Shown one piece after another: positions 8,697 through 16,140 of a stretch of 16,793 nucleotides of DNA; position 1 is the first letter of the stretch, and the number at the start of each line of letters is the position of its first letter. A program made the position numbers and the translations under genes. Source of the stretch: Candidatus Tenderia sp. (GTDB lineage Bacteria; Pseudomonadota; Gammaproteobacteria; Tenderiales; Tenderiaceae); contig JASBUE010000212.1 in assembly GCA_030148045.1 (NCBI GenBank), forward strand, positions 1 to 16,793, read 5' to 3'. Under the pieces are notes generated by a model, which saw only the letters and a list, made by a program, of their open reading frames with translations, was not told the origin of the DNA and searched no databases.

Positions 8697-9098
8697 ATGT
8701 CCAAACCAGACTCCGGCGCCGACAAGATCCGCCTCGACAAGTGGTTGTGGGCGGCGCGTTTCTTCAAGACCCGCAACCTGGCCACCGAGGCCATCAACGG
8801 CGGCCATGTCCATCTTAACGGCGCGCGGGTCAAACCGTCGCGCAGCGTCGGGCTGGATGACGAAGTGCGCATCCGCAAGGGCAGCCTGGAATTCATTGTC
8901 CATATTCGTGGTTTGTCGGGCCAGCGCGGTCCTGCTGCTGTGGCCCAGAGCCTGTATGAAGAGACCGAGGCCAGCCGCCGCCAGCGTGAGTTGCAAGGCG
9001 AACAGCGGCGCCTCATGGCAGGCGCCGCTCCCCGGCCGGACAAACGCCCGAGCAAGCGCGAGCGGCGCCACATCATCCGCTTCAGACGGGGGGAATAA
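8697..9098 (+). CDS. hslR: Hsp15 (HslR), heat-shock S4-domain RNA/ribosome-binding protein
   Basis: This 133-residue protein is exactly the length of E. coli Hsp15, which rescues stalled 50S subunits carrying nascent-chain tRNA by binding through its S4 domain. The S4 fold runs from about residue 10 to 75 (IRLDKWLWAARFFKTRNLA, INGGHVHLNGARVKPSRSV, DEVRIRKG). A basic C-terminal helix and tail follow, ending KRPSKRERRHIIRFRRGE. ATG 8697 was chosen because it begins MSKPDSGADKIRLDKW. The upstream in-frame GTG at 8673 would place the start inside the hairpin. No Shine-Dalgarno sequence is visible within 15 bases. It lies 39 bases after htpG and 3 bases before the NUDIX gene, consistent with a heat-shock operon. 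Confidence 0.93.
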   Translation: MSKPDSGADKIRLDKWLWAARFFKTRNLATEAINGGHVHLNGARVKPSRSVGLDDEVRIRKGSLEFIVHIRGLSGQRGPAAVAQSLYEETEASRRQRELQGEQRRLMAGAAPRPDKRPSKRERRHIIRFRRGE

Positions 9099-9101
9099 CC
9101 C

Positions 9102-9542
9102 GTGTCTCGCCCTGTCACGCCAGCCATTGCCGCCGATGTCATCATTGAGCTGAGCGACCGTCCCGGCCGTCCTGTTGTTTTCATCGAACGTCTCAATCCG
9201 CCCCACGGTTGGGCCCTGCCCGGCGGTTTTGTCGATATCGGGGAAACGGTGGAGGCCGCCGCCGTGCGCGAGGCCAGGGAGGAGACCGGCCTGGAGGTCG
9301 AACTCAAGGCGCTGCTGGGTTGTTACTCGAAACCCGACCGGGATCCGCGCGGTCATACGGTGAGCCTGGTCTTCGTGGCCGAGGCCGCCGGCACGCCCGA
9401 GGCCCGCGATGACGCCAAAAATCTTCACATCCGCCCGCCGGATCAGCCGCCCGCGCCACTGGTCTTCGACCATCCCAGGATCCTGCAACATTACCTCCGT
9501 TATCGGCGGGGTCAGCCCCTGTCGCCCCTGAATCTGGGTTAA
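9102..9542 (+). CDS. NUDIX hydrolase
   Basis: This 146-residue enzyme would hydrolyse a nucleoside diphosphate linked to another moiety, using Mg2+ held by the Nudix box. The box is complete at residues 42-64: G42-x5-E48-x7-R56-E57-A-R-E60-E61-T-G63-L64. The flanks VVFIERLNPPHGWALPGG and LKALLGCYSKPDRDPRGHTV resemble the ADP-ribose pyrophosphatase or 8-oxo-dGTPase-like branch. The substrate cannot be told. The GTG start is supported by GGGGGAA at 9090-9096 overlapping the hslR stop, and no in-frame ATG lies nearby. It is probably the last gene of the htpG-hslR transcript, perhaps cleaning up damaged nucleotides after stress (inference). Confidence 0.9.
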   Translation: MSRPVTPAIAADVIIELSDRPGRPVVFIERLNPPHGWALPGGFVDIGETVEAAAVREAREETGLEVELKALLGCYSKPDRDPRGHTVSLVFVAEAAGTPEARDDAKNLHIRPPDQPPAPLVFDHPRILQHYLRYRRGQPLSPLNLG

Positions 9543-9604
9543 TTCGTTCCCCGTCGGTTTCGCCGTATCCGCCGACACTTTATCTCCCGATATCAACATC
9601 TATG

Positions 9605-9630
9605 GCGCCCAAACAACCGTTTGAGGGCGT
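9605..9630 (+). terminator. Stem-loop after the NUDIX gene, possible terminator
   Basis: GCGCCC (9605-9610) pairs with GGGCGT (9625-9630), and AAAC (9611-9614) pairs with GTTT (9619-9622), with a two-base GA bulge and an AACC loop. The tail AATGAGAGTATTT is only mildly U-rich. It lies 62 bases after the stop and is the only notable stem in this 182-base gap, so it may end the heat-shock operon. Confidence 0.35.
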
Positions 9631-9675
9631 AATGAGAGTATTTCGAAATCCGTCACGCAAAAACGATTAAAACGC

Positions 9676-9704
9676 TTGAACCGATTAAATCGATGTGGTA
9701 GTTT
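9676..9704 (+). promoter_or_regulatory. Putative sigma-70 promoter with palindromic operator-like site
   Basis: TTGAAC (9676-9681) and TAGTTT (9699-9704) are separated by 17 bases. The spacer contains the palindrome CGATTAAATCG (9682-9692). A related half, ACGATTAAAACG, lies upstream at 9663-9674. The next gene encodes an HTH protein, so this may be its own operator. The promoter is called by consensus only. Confidence 0.5.
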
Positions 9705-9724
9705 TGATCGCACGGGAGAGTACT

Positions 9725-10348
9725 ATGAAGCGGAACAGTCATGATCGTGCCTACATGACCCCCAACGAGGTGGCTGAACTGCTCATGGTCTCTCCCGTTA
9801 CCGTTAGGCAGTGGGCCCAGAAGAGTTGGATCAGGGCCATCACCACCGCCGGCGGTCATCGCCGCTTTTTGCGCCAGGATGTGGAGCAGTTTGCCCGCGA
9901 GCGCGGTATGGAGCTGGCATCAGATGGGCCGCCCAGGGTGTTGGTGGTGGATGACAATCGCTCGTTCGCCCGCTATCTGGCCGATCTGCTGGCCAACCAG
10001 CCTTGTCCCATCAACACCGAAACGGCGCATGACGGTTTTGACGCCGGGCGTAAAGTTTTGCAGTTTTCCCCCGATATCGTGTTACTCGACCTCAAGATGC
10101 CGGGTATGGACGGTTTTTCCGTCTGTCAGCAGCTTAAGGAAGATGATGCCACCAAGCAGATCCGCATCATTGCCATGACGGGGTATTACACCCCGGACAA
10201 CGAGGCGCGGATCCTCAGGGCGGGCGCCGAAGCGTGTCTGGCCAAGCCCTTCGACAAGAATGTTCTATTGAATGTGATGGGTTTTGAGGGGGCCGACGAG
10301 CGTGACGGCCTGGCTGTTGGCAAGGAGCTCGGTCAGCATGCCATGTAA
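9725..10348 (+). CDS. Response regulator with N-terminal MerR/excisionase-like HTH and C-terminal receiver
   Basis: This 207-residue protein joins a DNA-binding domain at residues 10-60 to a CheY-like receiver at 70-190. The first has the MerR/HTH_17 form: YMTPNEVAELLMVSPVTVRQWAQ, then the wing TTAGGHRRFLRQDVEQF. The receiver has the acidic pair D76-D77, phospho-acceptor D122 in VLLDLKMPGMDG, T152 in AMTGYY and K174 in LAKPFD. All key residues are present, so it should be phosphorylatable. The order is the reverse of ordinary response regulators, which carry the receiver first. ATG 9725 has GGGAG at 9714-9718. The earlier in-frame GTG at 9695 would overlap the promoter. It sits 17 bases before an Aer-like receptor gene, probably in one transcript. 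No cognate kinase is in the window. Confidence 0.88.
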   Translation: MKRNSHDRAYMTPNEVAELLMVSPVTVRQWAQKSWIRAITTAGGHRRFLRQDVEQFARERGMELASDGPPRVLVVDDNRSFARYLADLLANQPCPINTETAHDGFDAGRKVLQFSPDIVLLDLKMPGMDGFSVCQQLKEDDATKQIRIIAMTGYYTPDNEARILRAGAEACLAKPFDKNVLLNVMGFEGADERDGLAVGKELGQHAM

Positions 10349-10365
10349 TCGTAGGGGGAGTATGA

Positions 10366-11931
10366 ATGAAGAAGAATTATCCGGTCACCGGCAAGGAATT
10401 TGTCTATCACGATCACCAGAAGATCATTTCTCTCACTGACGCCAAAGGCGTCATTACCCACGTCAATCAGGATTTCTGCGACATCGCCGGCTTCGACCGC
10501 GATGAGCTGTTAGGCCGCAGCCACAACATCGTCCGCCACCCGGACATGCCGCCCGCGGCGTTTCAAGATCTGTGGGATACCATCAAGACCGGCCGTTCCT
10601 GGATCGGCATTGTCAAGAACCGTTGCAAAAACGGCGATCATTACTGGGTCAACGCCTATGTTACCCCGGTTTATGAGGGCGATAAGATCATCGGCTACCA
10701 GTCTGTGCGCACCAAACCCAAACAGGAATGGGTGGCGCGCGCCGACAAGCTCTATCACCGCTTGATGAGCGGCAAGACGCCGTTGCTCAAGTGGCCGTCG
10801 CTTTCCCTGCGCGGCAAGAATTTTCTTGTCATGACGCTGCTCACATGGGTATTGGCCGGTCTGGCCGTCTCCGCCGGTGCAGCCGTGCCGATGATGTTGG
10901 CAACGGCACTGGCGGGCACACTGGTCGCCTGGCTGACGGCGCGCCGCCTGACCCGTTCGCTGGCCAAGACCGCGGCGCAGGCGAGAGAGATCTACAGCAA
11001 CGACGTCGGCCTGCTGGTATATGGCGATGCGCCCGATGAGGTGGGCCAGATCCAACTGGCCATGGCGGCGATGCAGGCGCGTCAGACCACGGTGGTGACG
11101 CGCATGGGCGATGCCGCCAACGACCTGGCCGGGATCGGCCGTGACGCCAGTTCCATCGCCCAGGCAACCAGCGACGATGTGGAACGCCAGCGTCTCAAGC
11201 TTGACGAGGTGGCGACGGCCATCAACCAGATGTCGGCCTCGGTGCGGGAGGTGGCGGAGAGCGCCGCGCACACCGCCAAGGCCTGCGGGGATTCCAATGA
11301 ACAGGCCATGCACGGCCGGCTGGTGGTCAAGCAGATGAGCGACTCGGTGACCGGCCTGGTGCAGAGCGTTGATCAGGCGACCGCCGAAATCCGCGAGTTG
11401 CACCAGAGCTCGGCCGAGATAGGCAAGTTGGTGGATGTGATCCACAATGTCGCAGAACAAACCAACCTGCTTGCCCTGAATGCGGCCATCGAGGCGGCAC
11501 GGGCGGGGGAACACGGGCGCGGCTTCGCCGTGGTGGCGGAGGAGGTGCGCTCCCTGGCCATCCGCACCCAGGACTCCACCGGGGAGATCGAAGCCGTCAT
11601 CACCCGCATGCGCGACGGCGTGGAACGGGCGGCCGAGATCATGGAACAGGACCAGAGCGAGGTGAAGGCCAGTCTGCGGCAGGCCGATCAGGCGCGCCAG
11701 TCCCTCGACGCCATCGTCGATTCGGCCGACACCATCACTAGGATGAGTGCCCAGATCGCCGCCGCTACCGAGGAGCAGTCCAATGTCTCGACCGAAATCA
11801 GCAACAACTTCATCGAGATCAGCGAGGTGGCGGACGGCACCAGCCAGGCGGCCGCTGCCAGCCTGGAGGCCAGCCGTCGTCTGAGTGCCATGGCGGAGTC
11901 GCTGGGTACCACGGTGCGGCAGTTCGACTGA
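10366..11931 (+). CDS. Aer-like PAS methyl-accepting chemotaxis (energy taxis) receptor
   Basis: This 521-residue inner-membrane receptor is built like E. coli Aer (506 residues), which senses redox state through FAD in a cytoplasmic PAS domain and controls CheA. PAS occupies about residues 10-115, with NIVRHPDMPPAAFQDLW and GIVKNRCKNGDHYWVNAYVTP. R57, H58 and D60 match the Aer residues needed for FAD binding. A hydrophobic hairpin at about 152-191 gives two membrane passes with almost no periplasmic loop. A HAMP-like linker precedes the MCP signalling domain, whose tip is at about 357-385 (NVAEQTNLLALNAAIEAARA). The C-terminus lacks an NWETF-type methyltransferase tether. AGGGGGAG lies at 10353-10360 before the ATG. 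Its FAD cofactor is inferred from homology. Confidence 0.92.
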   Translation: MKKNYPVTGKEFVYHDHQKIISLTDAKGVITHVNQDFCDIAGFDRDELLGRSHNIVRHPDMPPAAFQDLWDTIKTGRSWIGIVKNRCKNGDHYWVNAYVTPVYEGDKIIGYQSVRTKPKQEWVARADKLYHRLMSGKTPLLKWPSLSLRGKNFLVMTLLTWVLAGLAVSAGAAVPMMLATALAGTLVAWLTARRLTRSLAKTAAQAREIYSNDVGLLVYGDAPDEVGQIQLAMAAMQARQTTVVTRMGDAANDLAGIGRDASSIAQATSDDVERQRLKLDEVATAINQMSASVREVAESAAHTAKACGDSNEQAMHGRLVVKQMSDSVTGLVQSVDQATAEIRELHQSSAEIGKLVDVIHNVAEQTNLLALNAAIEAARAGEHGRGFAVVAEEVRSLAIRTQDSTGEIEAVITRMRDGVERAAEIMEQDQSEVKASLRQADQARQSLDAIVDSADTITRMSAQIAAATEEQSNVSTEISNNFIEISEVADGTSQAAAASLEASRRLSAMAESLGTTVRQFD

Positions 11932-11950
11932 GCGGCCCGGCGCTGTTGCG

Positions 11951-11981
11951 AAAAGCCGCGTTCGCGTGACGCGGTTTTTTT
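11951..11981 (+). terminator. Rho-independent terminator of the chemoreceptor unit
   Basis: CCGCGT (11956-11961) pairs with ACGCGG (11969-11974), extended by AAAAG/TTTTT pairs, and is followed by seven T residues (11975-11981). It lies 19 bases after the receptor stop codon. Confidence 0.85.
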
Positions 11982-12007
11982 GTGGCCACAATTCCCGTCC
12001 GGCTCGC

Positions 12008-12013
12008 TATACT
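12008..12013 (+). promoter_or_regulatory. Putative -10 element of the hemH promoter
   Basis: TATACT, one mismatch from TATAAT, lies 45 bases before the hemH ATG and just past the terminator. No good -35 is visible at 16-18 bases upstream (GCCACA), so it may depend on an activator or be weak. Confidence 0.4.
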
Positions 12014-12058
12014 ACCCCTTCTTTTATCGAAAAAGCCTTTAGTGTTACGGGGTTGGCA

Positions 12059-13171
12059 ATGAGCAATTACCAGGGGATCAAGGACTACGATCACAAGACC
12101 ATGCCCTGCACCGGCGTGTTGCTGTGCAACCTCGGCTCGCCCGATGCCCCCACGCCCGAGGCGGTGCGCCGCTATCTGGCCCAGTTCCTGTGGGACCCGC
12201 GCGTGATCGAGATGTCGCGGCCGCTGTGGTGGTTGATTCTGCACGGCATCATTCTGCGCGTCCGGCCGAAAAGATCGGCCCATGCCTACCAGTCGGTCTG
12301 GACCGAGGAGGGCGCACCGCTGATCGCCATCTCCAAGCGCCAGGCCGAGGCGCTGCAGCGGGCCCTGGAGTCGCGCATCCCCGGGCCGGTGAAGGTGGAG
12401 ATGGCCATGCGTTACGGCCAGCCCTCCATCGCCGCCGCCCTCCAGCGCCTGCAACAGGCCAGCGCCCGCCGCATCCTGGTGCTGCCGCTCTATCCCCAGT
12501 ACTCGGCCACCACCTCCGCCTCCATCTTCGATGCGGTGATGGATGAGCTGAAGAGCTGGCGCTGGCTGCCGGAGATGCGCTACGTCAACCACTATCACGA
12601 CGACGGTCGTTATATTCAGGCGCTCGCCGCCAGCATCCGCGACCAGTTCGAGCGCGACGGGCAGCCGCAAAGACTGGTCTTCTCCTTCCACGGCATGCCC
12701 AGGCGTTACTTTCTCAACGGCGATCCCTATTTTTGCGAATGCCAAAAGACGGCGCGCCTGGCCGCCGAAGCGTTGGGACTGAACAAAGAGCAGTGGATGG
12801 TCACCTTCCAGTCGCGCTTCGGTCGCGAGGAGTGGCTCCGGCCCTACACCGACAAGACCCTGGAAAAGTTGCCCAGGCAGGGCATCAAGAAGGTCGCCTT
12901 GGTTTGTCCCGCCTTTGCCGCCGATTGTCTCAAAACCCTGGAGGAGATTGCAGTGGAGAACCGCGGTATTTTTCTCGAGGCCGGCGGTGAGTCATTCAGT
13001 TACATCCCCGCCTTGAACGACCGGCCCGACCACATTGAGGCCCTGGCCGAACTGGCGCTGCGCCATATGCAGGGCTGGCCGGAGTTGTCCGAGGAGTGGA
13101 ATGTCTCCCATGTGAGTCGTGATGCGGAGGTGACCCAGGCGCGGGCCCGGGCGCTGGGGGCGAAGCGCTAA
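12059..13171 (+). CDS. hemH: Ferrochelatase
   Basis: This 370-residue enzyme inserts Fe2+ into protoporphyrin IX, the last step of protoheme synthesis. The sequence shows GVLLCNLGSPDAPTPEAVRRYLAQFLWDPRVIE at the N-terminus, MAMRYGQPSI, then LPLYPQYSATTSASIFDAV. The catalytic-histidine segment is FSFHGMP (H211), followed by the CECQKTARLAAEALGL stretch, TFQSRFGREEWLRPYT and PAFAADCLKTLEEI (289-297) with the second conserved acidic site. The length is somewhat above that of the E. coli enzyme (320) because of a longer N-terminus and C-terminal tail. ATG 12059 has GGGG at 12049-12052. The open frame further upstream overlaps the receptor gene and terminator and was not used. It ends convergently with lpxH. 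Confidence 0.96.
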   Translation: MSNYQGIKDYDHKTMPCTGVLLCNLGSPDAPTPEAVRRYLAQFLWDPRVIEMSRPLWWLILHGIILRVRPKRSAHAYQSVWTEEGAPLIAISKRQAEALQRALESRIPGPVKVEMAMRYGQPSIAAALQRLQQASARRILVLPLYPQYSATTSASIFDAVMDELKSWRWLPEMRYVNHYHDDGRYIQALAASIRDQFERDGQPQRLVFSFHGMPRRYFLNGDPYFCECQKTARLAAEALGLNKEQWMVTFQSRFGREEWLRPYTDKTLEKLPRQGIKKVALVCPAFAADCLKTLEEIAVENRGIFLEAGGESFSYIPALNDRPDHIEALAELALRHMQGWPELSEEWNVSHVSRDAEVTQARARALGAKR

Positions 13172-13893
13172 TCTTCGTTTGAATGATTGAGATAACAGCC
13201 GGATGCATCGCACTTCAGGCTGCTGTTTTGGCTGTACCAGTCTCCCAGCACGATGCGTTGCGCCGGCTGGCCGTCGATCTCCAGGTCATGCACCGCCGGG
13301 CGATGGGTGTGGCCGTGGATCAGCCGGGTCACGCCGTGGGCGCGCATGGTTTCGATCACTGTGTCGCGGTTCACGTCCATGATGGCGTCCGGTTTTTCCC
13401 GGATGCGGCTGCGGCTCTCGCTGCGATATTGATTGGCGATAGCCAGGCGTTGTTCGATGCTGGCGCTCAGGAACTGCTGCTGCCAGGCCGGGTTGCGCAA
13501 TTGGCTGCGCATTTTCTGGTAGTCCACGTCGTCGCTGCAGAGGGTGTCGCCGTGCAGCAGCAGCGTCCGAGTGCCGTAGAGGTCGATCACCACCGGCTCC
13601 TGGATCAGCTGGCAGCCGGTCAGCGCCTCGAAGCCCTGGCCGAGCAGGAAGTCACGGTTGCCGTGCAACAGGTAGGTGGGCACGCCTGTGTCGCTGAGCC
13701 GGCGCAGGGCCTGGAGCGCGGCGCGGTGCTCATCCTGCACGGCGTCGTCGCCGATCCAGACCTCGAACAGATCACCCAGGATGTACAGCGCCTCGGCGGT
13801 GGGGGCCTCATTGTCGATAAACTCGACGAAGCGCCGGCTGATCGCCGGGTGTTCGCCGCCCAGATGGGTGTCGGCGATGAAGAGCGTGCTCAT
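13168..13893 (-). CDS. lpxH: UDP-2,3-diacylglucosamine diphosphatase (lipid A synthesis)
   Basis: This 241-residue calcineurin-like metallophosphoesterase (E. coli 240) cleaves UDP-2,3-diacylglucosamine to lipid X and UMP at the inner membrane, the fourth step of lipid A synthesis. The metal ligands are in place: FIADTHLGG (D8, H10), LGDLFEVWIGDD (D41), HGNRDFLLG (N79, R80), LLLHGDTLCSDDVDYQ (H114) and HGHTHRPA (about 192-196). ATG 13893 lies five bases after the ppiA-like stop, so the two are co-transcribed and probably translationally coupled. The TAG stop overlaps the hemH TAA. It shows that the organism makes LPS. Confidence 0.96.
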   Translation of the reverse strand: MSTLFIADTHLGGEHPAISRRFVEFIDNEAPTAEALYILGDLFEVWIGDDAVQDEHRAALQALRRLSDTGVPTYLLHGNRDFLLGQGFEALTGCQLIQEPVVIDLYGTRTLLLHGDTLCSDDVDYQKMRSQLRNPAWQQQFLSASIEQRLAIANQYRSESRSRIREKPDAIMDVNRDTVIETMRAHGVTRLIHGHTHRPAVHDLEIDGQPAQRIVLGDWYSQNSSLKCDASGCYLNHSNED

Positions 13894-13898
13894 GGTCG

Positions 13899-14471
13899 TT
13901 ACTCGACCAGCGAGGCCTTTTCGATGATCACCGGTTTGAGCGGCACGTCGCGAAACATGCCCCGGTTGCCGGTGGCGACGGCGCGGATATTGTCCACTGT
14001 CTCCATACCCTCGACCACCTTGCCGAACACGGCATAGCCCCAGCCGCGGCTGTTGGGGGCGGAGAAGTTGAGAAAGTCGTTGTCCACCACATTGATGAAG
14101 AATTGGGCGGTGGCCGAGTGCGGGTCGCCAGTGCGCGCCATGGCGATGCTGCCGCGCACGTTCTTCAGGCCGTTGTCGGCCTCGTTTTTGATCGGCGCGC
14201 GGGTCTCTTTTTTGCTCATCTGGTCGGTGAAGCCGCCGCCTTGGATCATGAAATCGCCGATCACCCGATGGAAGACGGTGCCGTCGTAAAAGCCGTCCTT
14301 CATGTAGCGGATGAAGTTGTCCACGGTCTTCGGTGCCGCTTCCGGATTCAGTTGCAAGACGATGTTGCCGTAGTTGGTCTCCAGTTTGACTTTGGGCGCC
14401 TCTGCGGCCATGGTCGGTGCGGCGCTCAGGCCGATGATGATCATCAACAAGCTGGCGATAATTTTTTTCAT
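13899..14471 (-). CDS. ppiA: Periplasmic cyclophilin-type peptidyl-prolyl cis-trans isomerase (PpiA-like)
   Basis: This 190-residue protein is the same length as E. coli PpiA. It has a signal peptide (MKKIIASLLMIIIGLSAAPTMA, cleavage near residue 22-23) that would send it to the periplasm, where it speeds proline isomerisation during protein folding. The cyclophilin core shows FHRVIGDFMIQGGGFTDQM with catalytic R69, then NEADNGLKNVRGSIAMAR, ATAQFFINV and GWGYAVFGKVVEGMETVDNI. The start has GAAGAGAG just upstream. It is the first gene of a minus-strand pair with lpxH. A cytoplasmic PpiB paralogue is the alternative name but is less likely because of the signal peptide. Confidence 0.9.
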   Translation of the reverse strand: MKKIIASLLMIIIGLSAAPTMAAEAPKVKLETNYGNIVLQLNPEAAPKTVDNFIRYMKDGFYDGTVFHRVIGDFMIQGGGFTDQMSKKETRAPIKNEADNGLKNVRGSIAMARTGDPHSATAQFFINVVDNDFLNFSAPNSRGWGYAVFGKVVEGMETVDNIRAVATGNRGMFRDVPLKPVIIEKASLVE

Positions 14472-14551
14472 GCTCTCTTCCCCGTGGCTGAATGCGAATC
14501 CCCAATGATATAGGCTGGGCCCGGCGGAAAAAAGCGCAACCAGAATTTTTG

Positions 14552-14638
14552 CTAGCCCGGATTTCTCACCCCCCCCTTCCTGCTACTGCGAGCGCCTCGG
14601 CACTCTCGTGACAAAGAGAAGTGAGAAATCCGGGCTAG
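14552..14638. mobile_element. 87-bp palindrome-ended element (MITE- or REP-like)
   Basis: A perfect 18-bp inverted repeat bounds the element: CTAGCCCGGATTTCTCAC at 14552-14569 and its exact reverse complement at 14621-14638. The 51-base interior has a C-run next to the left arm and no coding capacity. Both ends finish in CTAG and the flanking bases differ, so a CTAG target duplication cannot be excluded. It sits in the divergent gap between the ppiA-like gene and cysS. Short elements with such ends are often non-autonomous mobile repeats, but whether it recurs in the genome is unknown. Confidence 0.6.
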
Positions 14639-14650
14639 TTCCGTTAAAAT
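14621..14650 (+). promoter_or_regulatory. Putative cysS promoter overlapping the palindromic element
   Basis: TAAAAT (14645-14650) is a fair -10. At 18 bases upstream stands GTGAGA (14621-14626), four of six matches to TTGACA, lying in the right arm of the element. The cysS ATG follows 31 bases after the -10. Confidence 0.35.
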
Positions 14651-14681
14651 GACGCTCGGAATGAGATAAAGGCGCCAGGCG

Positions 14682-16067
14682 ATGTTGCAAGTATTCAATA
14701 GCTTAACCAGGAAAAAAGAGCAGTTCAGGCCAATCGAGCAGGGCAAGGTGGGGATGTACGTGTGCGGCATGACCGTCTACGACTACTGCCACGTGGGTCA
14801 CGCCCGGGTGCTGGTGGTATTCGACATGATCGCCCGCTATCTGCGCTGGTCGGGCTTTGATGTCACCTACGTGCGCAACATCACCGACATCGATGACAAG
14901 ATCATCAAACGCGCCAATGAAAACGGCGAGACCATCGAGGCGCTGACCGGGCGCTTTATCGAGGCCATGCACGAAGACGCCGCCGTCCTGGGTGTTTTGC
15001 CGCCGGACAGCGAACCCCGCGCCACCACCTCCCTGGCCGAGATCATCGCCATGATCGAGACCCTGGTGGAGAAGGGGTATGCCTATGCCGCCGACAACGG
15101 CGATGTTTATTACGACGTCAGCAAGTTCGAGGGTTACGGCAAGCTTTCGGGCAAGCGGCTCGAGGACCTGCGCGCCGGCGAGCGTGTCGCCGTGGGCGAG
15201 GCCAAGGACGATCCTCTCGACTTCGTGCTGTGGAAGGCGGCCAAGCCGGGCGAACCGAGCTGGGACTCGCCCTGGGGCGCGGGACGCCCGGGCTGGCATA
15301 TCGAATGCTCGGCCATGTCCACCCACTGCCTGGGCGAGCACTTCGACATCCACGGCGGCGGTCTGGACCTGCAGTTCCCCCATCATGAAAACGAGATCGC
15401 CCAGTCTGAGGGCGCCACCGGCTGCCGTTTCGTCAACTATTGGCTCCATAACGGCTTCGTGCAGATCAACGAAGAGAAGATGTCCAAGTCGCTGGGTAAC
15501 TTCTTCACCCTGCGCGAAGTGCTCAAGGTCTATGCGCCGGAGGTGATGCGCTATTTCATCCTCGCCAGTCACTACCGCAGTGCACTGAATTACTCCGACC
15601 AGAACCTGGACAGCGCCTGTGCCGCGCTGGTGCGTTTTTACACCGCCTTGCGCGGCGTGGAGGCGGCCGGGGTGAACAGTGGCGGCGACTATGAAGCACG
15701 CTTCCGCCGGGCCATGGATGATGACTTCAATACCGCCGAGGCCCTGGCCGTGCTGTTCGAGATCGCCAATCATCTCAACAAGGCCAAGGCGGAAAACAAC
15801 CCGGAACAAGCGGCGCAACTGGCCGGCCAGCTGAAATATCTGGGCGAGGTGTTGGGTCTGTTGCAGGATGACGCCGATGCCTTCCTGAAAGGCGGCGGGG
15901 GCGAAGGCGGTCTGGGTGACGCTGAGATCGAAACGCTGATCGGGCAACGCATCCGAGCCAAACAGGAAAAAAACTGGGCCGAGGCCGACCGTATCCGGGA
16001 TGAACTGCAGGGTCAGGGTATTGTCCTGGAAGACGGGCCCGGTGGCACGACCTGGCGCCGCGGCTGA
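14682..16067 (+). CDS. cysS: Cysteinyl-tRNA synthetase
   Basis: This 461-residue class I enzyme charges tRNA-Cys (same length as E. coli CysS). The HIGH-type motif is HVGH at 37-40 and KMSKS is at 266-270. The zinc ligands that recognise cysteine are all at the E. coli positions: C28, C209, H234 and E238. The catalytic domain includes YVRNITDIDDKIIKRA and GRPGWHIECSAMS. The C-terminal anticodon-binding part ends GIVLEDGPGGTTWRRG. Its reading frame is unbroken. It is preceded by the palindromic element at 14552-14638 and followed after 73 bases by a sensor-kinase gene on the same strand, with no clear terminator between them. Confidence 0.98.
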   Translation: MLQVFNSLTRKKEQFRPIEQGKVGMYVCGMTVYDYCHVGHARVLVVFDMIARYLRWSGFDVTYVRNITDIDDKIIKRANENGETIEALTGRFIEAMHEDAAVLGVLPPDSEPRATTSLAEIIAMIETLVEKGYAYAADNGDVYYDVSKFEGYGKLSGKRLEDLRAGERVAVGEAKDDPLDFVLWKAAKPGEPSWDSPWGAGRPGWHIECSAMSTHCLGEHFDIHGGGLDLQFPHHENEIAQSEGATGCRFVNYWLHNGFVQINEEKMSKSLGNFFTLREVLKVYAPEVMRYFILASHYRSALNYSDQNLDSACAALVRFYTALRGVEAAGVNSGGDYEARFRRAMDDDFNTAEALAVLFEIANHLNKAKAENNPEQAAQLAGQLKYLGEVLGLLQDDADAFLKGGGGEGGLGDAEIETLIGQRIRAKQEKNWAEADRIRDELQGQGIVLEDGPGGTTWRRG

Positions 16068-16140
16068 ATGATCTCCGTCTTTTTCGCGGCCGCTTGCTGG
16101 GTGGTGTCGGTCTTGAGAACGGGGGCGCCATCAGGTTAGC

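Noticed and set aside
10510..11991. A 493-codon minus-strand open frame opposite the chemoreceptor gene
   Set aside because: It is the antisense shadow of a clear Aer-like receptor and runs through that gene's terminator.
14552..14681. T-box or other riboswitch in the cysS leader
   Set aside because: T-boxes belong mainly to Gram-positive bacteria, no T-box core sequence was seen, and the perfect inverted repeat is better explained as a mobile palindrome.
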